From: Rhea pennata
Taxonomy: Eukaryota; Chordata; Aves; Rheiformes; Rheidae
NCBI RefSeq assembly: GCF_028389875.1
Contig: NC_084663.1
Coordinates: 15,886,666 to 15,950,665, forward strand
Length of the DNA: 64,000 bases
Direction of reading: 5' to 3'
The translations under genes were made by a program, and so were the position numbers. The notes under the pieces are model-generated. The model was not told the origin of the DNA. It did no database searches and saw only the letters and a program-made list of their open reading frames with translations. The first letter of the stretch is position 1. Every line of letters begins with the position of its first letter. Shown here in pieces: positions 23,961 through 46,257 of the stretch.

Positions 23961-26900
23961 TTCTTAAAGGGAAAACGGTGCATTAGTTGATTTTCACAGT
24001 GCCGGATGATTTGCTGGGCTGGATCGGGCATTCCCCTGTCTGGCCAAAGTACGGAACTTTCAACGTTAACATGGCAGCGGTTTCAGATACAGGAAACACG
24101 ATTTATTTATCACACTTTATTTATCACAGGAAAGCTCCAAGATGAAAGATAGTATTGTCATTCAGGGAGAACTTTGGCTTTCATAAAGGAAAGATGGTCT
24201 AATCATAGGAATTTATTACTTCAAAGATTTTTGATTTGAACACAGAAAAAGTTCCTGACTGGTGTAAAATTTCCTGTTAGTCACTGAACCCCTATCTTGA
24301 TAAAAAGGCCAGTTCTTTGATTATAACAGCAGAACATAGGGGAATCCATTCTTTGAGTAGAAAGGTGTTATTTCCTTGATGTAATGCATATCTCTTGAAG
24401 GACACCTGCACATTCATTGCCTTATTATTTAGGTTTTATTTTTATTTTAAAGACTTCATTTGCCAGGACTTTTGGAATCAAAGAAAATGAAATAACGCAT
24501 GCCCGCTGAACGTTTTTAATGGCCATGTTTTTGGACAAAAGCAGGCTAATAGTCAACATGAAGACATATGTGGAGACTTTCCACTGCAATTTGAGCTTGC
24601 CTGTTTTCCAGTAATTATAAAACTGAAGAATTTTGAGGCTAATTAAAAAATAAAAAATATTTCTGGTTTTGGTTTTGATTTTTATTAAAAACATAAAAAG
24701 CTTCAACAGAAGCTTCAAATAAATGAGAAGGATTTTCTTAGTGTGAAAAATAATCAGCACTTTATGACCAACTCTGGTAAAAGTCTCTTTAAAAAGTTTA
24801 CACTGGCAATGACAGTTGAGCATAGAAAAAGGAAAACATCAGTAATATTTAATCCTATCTTAATTTATACTTCATAGTTTCTGAATTATGGTCACTATAC
24901 AATGGCCAGTCCTCTCCATCTGCTGTAGGAGCCTCGACTAGCCTTCTATCAGACCTACTAAACCAGACGTCTGACTTTTTGACAGCTCTAGTGATGTGAG
25001 ATGAAACCTACCTTGATTGCTCACATTCCATATATACAAAAAGCAGCGAGACAGGAATCCTTGAAGGCCCCCAGGGAAGATTGCACTGGCCCTAGTGCAT
25101 GCATAGAAGATAGGTAGACAGGATCTCCTGGGGACTTGCTTTTAAAGGCACCTGTCAATCCATAGGGGTCATTTAGGTACTTACTTAGGAGGGTAGATTC
25201 CCTAGGTGCCTAACATTTAAATGCAAATAGGAGTCACTCACTCAGGTGAGGCAGCTGGATTCCAGCCTCACTGACAAGCCACTGCAAGGGGCAGCATGCT
25301 GGGTATTTAACCATGGTATGTGACCAAGGACTTAGATGCATCACTGCTACACCTTGACCTGTGTCCTTTTGAGTGGTCACCATCTGGTGGGAGAGAAGCA
25401 AAATGGGTTTTACCAGCAGGCCCAGCAGTTCGGGGGGACTGTGACTTCTGTCAAGCTTCCCGTTGACTTGAAGGTGCAGCCCTTCTGACGGCCCCGTTGC
25501 TGCCTGATGACATGCTCCTCCAGAGCCCTCAGTAGCAAAGGAATTTCCTAACTGCTTAGCTCTCCTAAAAGCATGTGGGAACACCAGATCTCTGTAAAAT
25601 ATCTGCAGAACAGGATACATACCAGCACTCCTGAGAGGCTCTTTTTAGAGACTTGTCCTAGCACTTCCCTGAGTCTGAAGTATGCTATTATTTTCCATCT
25701 GGCATGACCTCACTTGCCTTCGTCCTTCTTACTTATCCCATATTGTCCATGTATCACCAGTTTTCAGCTTAGTGCAGAACCGCAGATGGAGCGTTTCATT
25801 GTGGTCTTGCTGTAATTCCTGGTCACTTCTTGAATTATCTTGCCTTATTGCTTGAGGGGTAGGAAATTCGTTGAGCAGAGCAACAGGCAGAGCTGTCTGG
25901 AAAGTGGGACAGTACCCTGCTTTGGACAGGATGTAAAAGAAAATGACACTCCTGTTTCTTTCTGGATATACCCAAGCCTGCCACAGTGCTTACTCTTAAT
26001 AAAGAGGGGAGCGTACAAAGAGGATTTTAGCAAAGACGAGAGGAATCACCTGGAGAAGTCCTTTCTGTTAAATGTGTCTTTGCAAGGTAGAAGGTACTGA
26101 TGGCATCGATCCAGTCCTTGGATGCAGTGTGGTAGATCTTTTAGTTCTGTCTTCTCAAGTCACTACCAGCATAATATTCTGTTATAGATGAATAATTTGA
26201 AAATCTTGATAATCTGTAGATTGATAACTTGATAAATGAAGAAGTATTATGAATTGGGAGAAGAAAATGTAAGGAGACTTGAAGCAGATGATCCAGTACG
26301 ACATGGAAACTTCAATATTTGTCAGAAAGTTTGAGTTTTAATTTTCTTATGGGTGTTCTTACTTGTATGGATAAAAGCTACACTTTTCTACACATGGACA
26401 ATTTTGTATGTATAGAAATGCTTTTTGTAACGCAAGAAAATATTCAATATCTCCAAAAAAAATCATGCTCTAAGTTTGTATGCATACCCCTTGAAAACAT
26501 TCTTGCAGATCTTCGTTAGTATATGTGGTCGTATTGCCCTCTGTTGACTTCAGTACATGCCCGCATTTCTCCTCCTCCCGTCTCCAAGTGAGGGTTGACT
26601 ATTACTGACAGAGAAGCTGACAAAAAGGCTTCATGCTCCGGTTTATTCTCCTGATATATTTCATGCAAGCTAATGAATGTGATAAAACATGGGCACACAC
26701 CCACGTACCATAACCTTGGAGTTCATGACAGGAGAGCCACAGCGAAGGAAGGGCGAGATGGAGTGGTGCTCCAGGAATCACAGAACAAAATGCACTCAGA
26801 TTATCATGTTTTACAACTGCAACATAATTGTAAGACAATTGCCTGATTATGGTCTTTTATGGTCTTTATTACTCAGAATTGTAAAACTACAAGAAAATAG

Positions 26901-27240
26901 TTTTAACAACATCTAACTTCTAGCAAGGTCTCCAGGAAGGTCAGGAGGAGCAATGCCAGCCACCATGCCCTCAAATGCCACACAGTCAAGGGGCAGGATC
27001 CTTCAAGACACTGCCAGCAGCAAATGGACTGGAGGGGTTCAGCCCTGCTTTTCCCCCGACTCCCTGTAGTCTCCCCACTTTCCTCCTCCAGCAAGACAAG
27101 CTCTGAGTCTTTCTGCATTTCTCTCAGGTGCCCTACAACACCTTGCTACTTCTGGGCCCTGAAGTCATCGCTAGAGAACCCCCCTTCCCTTCAGTGGCCC
27201 CAGGGATTGTGAACATGCTGTCTACTTTGAGTAAACCTGG
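23961..27240. other. Intergenic; no gene recognised
   Basis: AT-rich in 24.1-24.9 kb. Open frames are short and overlap on both strands. No conserved protein segment, RNA gene or mobile element recognised. Confidence 0.6.
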
Positions 27241-27599
27241 AATAAAACAAGATGACACAAAGCCACTTGTAGGTTTCTCCAAGTGGTGAGAAGTGAAGTT
27301 GCCGGGTGGTAGCAGTCCTCTGCACAGGTTTCTGCATGGAGATTTCCAGCAGCTCCACTGGCTCCTCTGCTTCATCGTGGGGAGCAATAGGGGCAGCGTG
27401 CCTCCTGGCACGGTGGGCAAGGAGGGATGTGCAGCTTGGCGCCTGTCCTCGCCCTCAGCACCCAAACTTTGCTCCTTTAGCCAGAACTGATGTGCCCAAA
27501 GAGTGTCCTTCAGCGTCTACAAGTCCTTTCCCATCACAGAAGGTGGTCTCGTTCGCTATTAGCAGTAACAACGTGCTCACGGCGTCTCGATCTGTATCA

Positions 27600-27800
27600 T
27601 ATCGAAAGTATGATTTCCTCCCAAGCACGCCTCCGCTGCCAAGCACCGCGCGGGGGCTGCCCTGGCCGCCAGGCTCTGCCGCCTGCGCCGCGGCGAGAGG
27701 CAGGGCAGCGCCGGGCTGCCGGGGGCTGCGCGGCCGCGACTCCCGGGCCTGCGGAGCGGAGGGACGGGAACTGGAGGTGCCGTCCGAGGACTTCCAGTTA
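27600..27800. other. Small CpG-rich patch within overlapping open frames
   Basis: About 200 nt of CpG-dense sequence (for example GCGCGGGGGCTGC and CGGCCGCGACTCCCGGG). It sits inside open frames of 224 codons (27306-27980, plus) and 153 codons (27455-27916, minus). Neither product is recognisable. Composition explains the openness; a non-coding exon or promoter is possible. Confidence 0.4.
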
Positions 27801-28107
27801 GGCACAGCTGGAGGATTTTTGCTCTCTTTGGTCGGCTCGCGAGTGATGGTGGGAGTGAGTGAGGTCGGTTGGCACGTTGGTTTCTGCTGCCTCACGTGTG
27901 CCGGGCTTTGGATCACGGTAACTTTGCCGCAAGCACTGATGATTCCAGGATGCTTTCTTATTAAACAGCCTGACAGCTAGGGATTCAAATATAAAAATAT
28001 TAGGTGCATTCGATCTCCAGCATTGCTGGAGGAGTAATCAGAGAAATCCTTATATATAGAACAGGGATTTCTCTGTCTCTCTATGCATATTCTGGGAAGG
28101 GAAACCT

Positions 28108-28156
28108 TATATACATATATATACACATACGCATACACACACACACATATATATTT
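28108..28156. repeat. TA/CA mixed microsatellite
   Basis: Alternating ATAT and ACAC purine-pyrimidine tract, interrupted. Confidence 0.9.
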
Positions 28157-28159
28157 GTA

Positions 28160-29576
28160 TAACAAAGAATGCCTAATGAATATGGCCTTTCATTTCATAT
28201 CCTGGCACTTCCGCACAGTGTTGCTAACGCCTGCACTTTCGTTACCTAATGCACGTTCTACAAGCCTGGCTATAGTTTATTAATGGATGAATTGCTCTTC
28301 TCTCCGATGGTTTTTGTAAATAATTTAAGTTTGCAGTAATCAAAAGGCCTGGTATTTTTGAATATTATGCCTCTCTCTGAAGGGATCTCAGAAGATTGTG
28401 TTTAATGATGTGCTATATGGGAAATAACAGAACACTGCCACCTTATGGAAATTTTTATTTAATGCAAGGGATCAGGAAGTGTGCAGAAAATTTTGAGAGC
28501 TCTTTTTCACAGAAAATATTTTCGCTTTCTGGCAAGACATGCAATCAATCTTGCAAATCATGTTGTGTATTATTATCTAGGGTCACAGTTAGATGCTTTT
28601 AGCATAAATTGAAAAGAATATTGCACATGTTCTAAAACAGGTGGAATTTACCGTGAAAACAAATTGGTCTTGCTGTGCTGCCGTTCCTCCACAGGTAATC
28701 AATGATTCACATTTTCAAATAATGATATCCCAAGATGCAAGTAACAGAGGACAGTTGAAAGTGGGTCTCTCTTTCTAAATAGGTAGTCTGGAAGAATATA
28801 AATGGAAAGGAATTAAACTGTGTGAATTACAAAAATGTCTCAATATTCCAGTCCGTTTTGTTTCCCCCAATTAAATGGAGAGTAGTTATTTCAGGTCACT
28901 TGAAAAATGTTTATTTCCAAAGTGAAATAGCTCAGCTTTTATATTCTGAGTATTTTGTAATTTGAATTTAGATACATTTCTCTGTCATTTAGAAGAAAGA
29001 GGGAGGTTGCATTCTGAAAAAATGAAATATTTTGACTTTCTACATTTGTTTTCAGGTTTGATTCATATTCTGTGAATCTGTTAACTTCTTTGCTTGATCT
29101 GAGTATTCATTTTAGGACCACAATGTGCACAAGGAGCTGCGCAGCCACAAGCCTGCTCCCATGTCTCATGAATCAGGAGCCTTCAGTGAGATTTGGTAGG
29201 GTGGGAAGAAGTGTAACACTATTACCCCACCCTACACACACAAGCCTGCATCTGCAGGAAACTTGCTGCTTGGGGTTTTGCGTTTAGCTTTAACAGTGAT
29301 GCTTCTGCAGGCGAGGAGCTCAGAGGCTGGGTTCAGCTTCAGGTGCGTGCACACGCGCTCGGGAAGGGCAACCTGACAGTGCCGTGATTGGAGTTGTGCA
29401 ATCCCCTCGGCCAAACAGCATGGCCACACTGCATGCAGCATAGCCCCACACTGCAGCCTTGCCCGTCTGAAATCTGCAGAGCTGGGCAATGACATGACCT
29501 CTCCCTCTCCAGCCAGTGGCCACTGCTTGCTCTGCCTTCCCCTCTGCTGGCAGCCCAGCACCTGGGCCCCAATGGA
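28160..29576. other. Intergenic upstream of DLD; no gene recognised
   Basis: AT-rich up to about 29.1 kb, then GC content rises toward the DLD promoter. Nothing recognised. Confidence 0.6.
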
Positions 29577-29865
29577 CCATGCATCTCTGCATCCCCATAC
29601 CCCAAGCATCCTTGTATCCCTTGCAACCTTGCATTCCCAGCATCCTTATACCCCGACATCCTTGCATCCCAAATCCTTATGCATTATGCATCCTTGTACC
29701 CGCAGATCCTTGCACATCATGCATCATTGCATTCCCAGATCCTTGCACCCCTAGATCCTTCTACACCATGCATCCTTGCACCCAAGCACCCTTGCACGCC
29801 CAGATCCTTGCAGCCCTGCATCCTTGCACTCCATGCATCCTTGCATCCGCAGCAGCCTTCACTCC
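29577..29865. repeat. Minisatellite, ~14-nt period, upstream of DLD
   Basis: Many imperfect copies of a GCATCCTTGCACCC-like unit, for example GCATCCTTGTATCCC, ACATCCTTGCATCCC and GATCCTTGCACCCC. The repeats keep several frames open on both strands, producing spurious open frames rich in Met-Gln-Gly-Cys or His-Pro-Cys-Thr. It ends about 355 nt before the DLD start codon. Confidence 0.9.
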
Positions 29866-29919
29866 TGCGCTTCCCTAGGAGCCCGAGCGAATTTGCTTTC
29901 TGCCGCTTTAAGAGGCTCA

Positions 29920-30050
29920 TCTGCATATCCCCGCCCCATCATCCGCCCCGCCTCCATATCTGCATGTTCCCGCCCCATCCACCGCCCCCATATCTGCATA
30001 TCCCCGCCCCCGCCTTGTTCTGCATAACCCCGCCCTTTTGCACCGCCCCG
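29920..30050 (+). promoter_or_regulatory. DLD: Four-copy TCTGCAT plus GC-box array
   Basis: TCTGCAT followed by a C-rich GC box (CCCCGCCC or TCCCGCCC) starts at 29920, 29959, 29993 and 30019. Spacings are 39, 34 and 26 nt. Extra CCGCCCC boxes lie between copies. The GC boxes fit Sp/KLF binding; TCTGCAT resembles a half of the octamer ATTTGCAT, so POU-factor binding is only a guess. Confidence 0.75.
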
Positions 30051-30072
30051 GAGCTGCACCGCGAGGCCGCCT

Positions 30073-30086
30073 CCGCCAGGGGGCGC
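30073..30086 (+). promoter_or_regulatory. CTCF-type motif
   Basis: CCGCCAGGGGGCGC matches the CTCF core consensus CCRSYAGRKGGCRS at every position, about 135 nt before the DLD start codon. Binding is inferred. Confidence 0.65.
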
Positions 30087-30129
30087 CGTAGCGCGGCGCC
30101 GCCGACCCCCCCACCCCCCGCGGCCGCAG

Positions 30130-30141
30130 CGCGCACGCGCG
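30130..30141. promoter_or_regulatory. DLD: NRF1 motif in DLD promoter
   Basis: CGCGCACGCGCG fits the NRF1 consensus YGCGCAYGCGCR. NRF1 drives many nuclear genes for mitochondrial proteins, consistent with DLD. Binding is inferred. Confidence 0.65.
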
Positions 30142-30218
30142 AGTCCGCGGAGTCCTTGGAGCGGCGGAGCGGAGCGGGAGCGGGAGCGGGCAGGGCCGGG
30201 CCGGGCCGGCCGGACGAC

Positions 30219-42923
<12,705 letters not shown>

Positions 42924-43915
42924 AATGAAAGCAGTTCCTTGTACATGTATAGTAAATGTCTGAAAATGGACTGTGAGCTTTTATGGAAAGCTGAATCTGA
43001 GGATTTTAGGACTGAATTAAGTGAATCTCTTCATTTTAAGCAGCAAATATTTAACCAAATAGGGTTTGTAACAAGTTGAATTATCTAGTCTCTGTAAATT
43101 AAATACTTAAAATTACATGTTTATTTACTTTACGAATGTTGCAGAAAAACAGCCTGAAAGAACTCTTTTCTCTTTTTATGAAACCAAACATTTCACTGCT
43201 GCATGAGATAATCAGGTGTGCTGGTCAAAGCTCTGGATAAGTGACCAGTGTATCTGGTGTATTCTTATTTGAAGTACTGATAGACTAAACCAGTTTGATG
43301 CTGGCACTTAAAATGCCACTGTCACTTCCGCACAAAAATGTTGTGGTGTTTCCTTGTGAAAGGGATTAATTTAGTATTTAACCTATTTCTTCTGAAGTGT
43401 AAGTACAAAAATTTTGTTTTCATCTAGTAGCATTAGGATTGTGGGAGGGGCTCATATAGGTGGATTAAAATTATATTAACTTTTTTAAAAGAAAATTTAT
43501 TCCATTTGTGTGTGATTCTCCACACATCATGTTTTCATATTGAAAACTCATTGGGGAAAAAAATCAAGTGCTGATGGAGAAAACTGAAGAAATCTTAATC
43601 TTATTGTTACTTAATCCTTTTTGTTTTTGAAGCTTTTTCCAATGTCCACCTGTCTTAAAGTAATCTCAAAATGCTAAAACTTGGTATTGAAGCAGCGCTG
43701 TTAAGTCTGATGGCATGAGGGTTATTCCTCTGCACTCTCCACATGTTAAGGGCTGCAGTGTCAGCTCTCCACACAATTTAGACATACTTTTTCATTTGTT
43801 CTTCCCTGTGTTTTCTATTTTGTGCTCTCTTTGCATCTCTTCTGTAGCAAGAGAGCTTGATGTGTGAAAGGTCTGTAGCCTTCCACTAATAAATATTTAA
43901 CGTGGCTGGAGATTC
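42924..43915 (+). other. DLD: DLD 3' UTR (probable extent)
   Basis: Runs from the stop codon to just past the AATAAA at 43888-43893. An ATTAAA at 43098-43103 could give a short form, and an AATAAA at 44380-44385 a longer one. The true ends need transcript data. Confidence 0.6.
43888..43893 (+). terminator. DLD: DLD polyadenylation signal (candidate)
   Basis: Canonical AATAAA 965 nt after the stop codon, followed by GT- and T-rich sequence (GAAGTTTTCTTTTTGTTTTG) downstream, as expected of a cleavage site. Confidence 0.6.
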
Positions 43916-45930
43916 TTGAAGTTTTCTTTTTGTTTTGTTGTTCACCAACCCTGGCATTCCCGTTGGTGTCTGGGTTATGGGATAAATGAAGAAAATGGCA
44001 TCCTCAAATGAATGGCCTCTTCAGAATACCTCGTACTTATATAGAGAATGTGCAAAATTCTAGTAGCTTATTTTAATTTTTGTTTTGCAGGATGTCATTC
44101 CTTTCTTTGGTTCCTCTGCCTTGATTTGTACAGCAAAATCTTAACACATGCTGGTGTCTTGTTCGTGTGCTTTATTCACTATGCCAGTGGATGAGAAATG
44201 TGCATTAAAGAAGCTAACAGCAGCTACTTGGTTTTGTGTGTAGACAGTATGGTTGTATCCTCCCATCTCTTTTTCTTTGGAGCTTCTTATTCAAGTATTG
44301 ATCCATTATCCATATTGAATGATGGAAATGTGCATCAACACTACCATTTTCTTAAGATTTCAGTTAATCAACAAACACCAATAAAACTATTCTACTTTTA
44401 AAATAGTTTTTAGTATAGATGCAGATGGGAGGAAGCTAGGGCCTTTAAGCTTATCACCAGGCTGTGGGATAACCTGACATATCCATGAATTAATGGAGTA
44501 AATGAATTAAGGTCAGATGTTAGTAGGAAGTTGCTGAAGGTAAAGCAAGGTGAGGTAATACTCTGAGAGGAAAACCAGATTCTTCTGATGGATCTGCTCA
44601 CTTCTGCCTGCTGGTAAATGTTATGGAATATTATTCTGGTGCTTTGCAAGCTGTCCATCATAGAAGACTTGATGTGTGAGAAATGGTTCCTTCCCCCTGC
44701 CCCCGAGCCCTGTACCACCAGTAATTGTGAGGGTCTTCCTTTTTGACACTCTTACTGCAACTCCTCCTTGAGGTTAATCAACTCTTAAGTTCTCATGTCT
44801 CATTTTGCTCTTGTCAAATCTGGAAACTTTTGACCAACTTTTTCCAGTACAGAAATTGTACTGGAAACTATTTTCTCCCAGCCACTTCAAAATAAAATTC
44901 AAGGCCTCTGATGGCTACTTCTCCATCACTTCTGTGGCTCAGTTAAGTGCCTTTAAAGGTAAATGAGATAAGCTACTGAGTCACCTGTAAGAGGGCTGAC
45001 AGCAGTTACGTTTAGATGTTGCAAAGTTTGCAGATGGTATTTTTAATAGATGCTAAATATACCGTTAGTGAACCAGTATGATGCCAATATGGCAATCGCT
45101 TTCTGTGTTGGACATCTTTTGCTTAGATGGTGCTGTATTCTGCCGTAGTTGGCCTAACTAACATTTGCTAACATTAGTGTAGCTTGCTTTACATGGAGGA
45201 ATAGCTGTTGGTCAAAATATATATGCAGCTGTATTCCTCAGGTCTGAGTTAGCAGTCAGGATATAAAAATGCATGTTCAAGTGAGGAGGATGCTAACCTG
45301 TGCATATGTAATTGGTGAATATTGGTAGAGTAACAGTACAATTGTCATAAGCTACAAATAATTTGGTTCTAATGGTGAACGACTGGCTGCTACTCTCGCA
45401 CTTAACTCCTATGTGTGTCTTTGATAAGCACAAGCTGTCTTTAGAGAGCAGATTCACATTAAGTGTGCTGTAAACACTGTTCTTTTTCAGAGAGACTTGA
45501 GCCTCTAGGCTTGGTTAATCACATAAATTTGGTGCTTGAAATACAAACCACACTCACACCTTTACTGCTGTTCTTTTTCCACTTCACAAATTAAGGGTTT
45601 CCTAATCAGTGCAATGAAGCTTGTGTTAAGCCTAAATAGACATCACACAGCAGATGAATACTCCTTTTAGTTTATTTAGGTGGTGGAAATGCTAGCTAGC
45701 AACCCAAGGGCAGTACATCTTTATTTGCTCTTAACTACGTTTTAAGAGACCATCCTGTGTTTCACAGTAACTGGAACCCTTATTTTGAGTTATATAGTTG
45801 GAGCCAAGATTTTATTAGGATATTCTCTTACCTGGGTTAAAAACAAGACTTGCAGAAGCTGAAGGATTAATTGATTTGACCATTTGGCTACTGAAAACAG
45901 CAAGGCAGTTAATGAGTCATACTAGGTACA
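43916..45930. other. Tail-to-tail interval between DLD and LAMB1
   Basis: About 2 kb between the candidate 3' ends of convergent DLD and LAMB1. Contains an 11-bp hairpin (44841-44867). Open frames are short and unrecognised. May include longer 3' UTR forms of either gene. Confidence 0.6.
44841..44867. repeat. Perfect 11-bp hairpin with 5-nt loop
   Basis: TTTCCAGTACA (44841-44851), loop GAAAT, TGTACTGGAAA (44857-44867). Confidence 0.9.
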
Positions 45931-45934
45931 TGCA

Positions 45935-46120
45935 GTGATTAAAAAAAGTACTGTTTATTTTCAACATCAAAAAATTACTTGTCTTTGGTTCTGTGACTTA
46001 CAAGTCAATATCAAACCTGGTCCTTTTATCAGGTCTTAGTGTAATGTCAAAAAAAGAGCTAGTGTAATACTTGTAAAAACCCATCCTGAACACCTTTCAT
46101 CAAGCATTTTCTGTCCCCAT
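45935..46120 (-). other. LAMB1: LAMB1 3' UTR (probable extent)
   Basis: About 185 nt from the stop codon to a likely cleavage point shortly after the AATAAA at 45959-45954. Confidence 0.6.
45954..45959 (-). terminator. LAMB1: LAMB1 polyadenylation signal (candidate)
   Basis: AATAAA on the minus strand, 162 nt after the stop codon. A second AATAAA on the same strand at 45676-45671 could serve a longer form. Confidence 0.65.
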
Positions 46121-46257
46121 CTATAAGCAAGTGCTATAAACAGCAACTTTCTGGCTGATTGTCTGTAAGAGGGAGCGCACTGTCTCTTCCAGCTCCATCA
46201 GCTGCTTGGCTTTGTCTTCCAAAACTTTTTGGTTGTTCTCATATGTATTCTCCAAGT
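46121..46257 (-). CDS. LAMB1: LAMB1 last exon, coding part
   Basis: 137 nt including the TAG stop (46123-46121). DLENTYENNQKVLEDKAKQL, then MELEETVRSLLQTISQK and the terminal VAVYSTCL. Acceptor ctgacag. The 3' UTR follows to about 45.93 kb. Confidence 0.97.
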
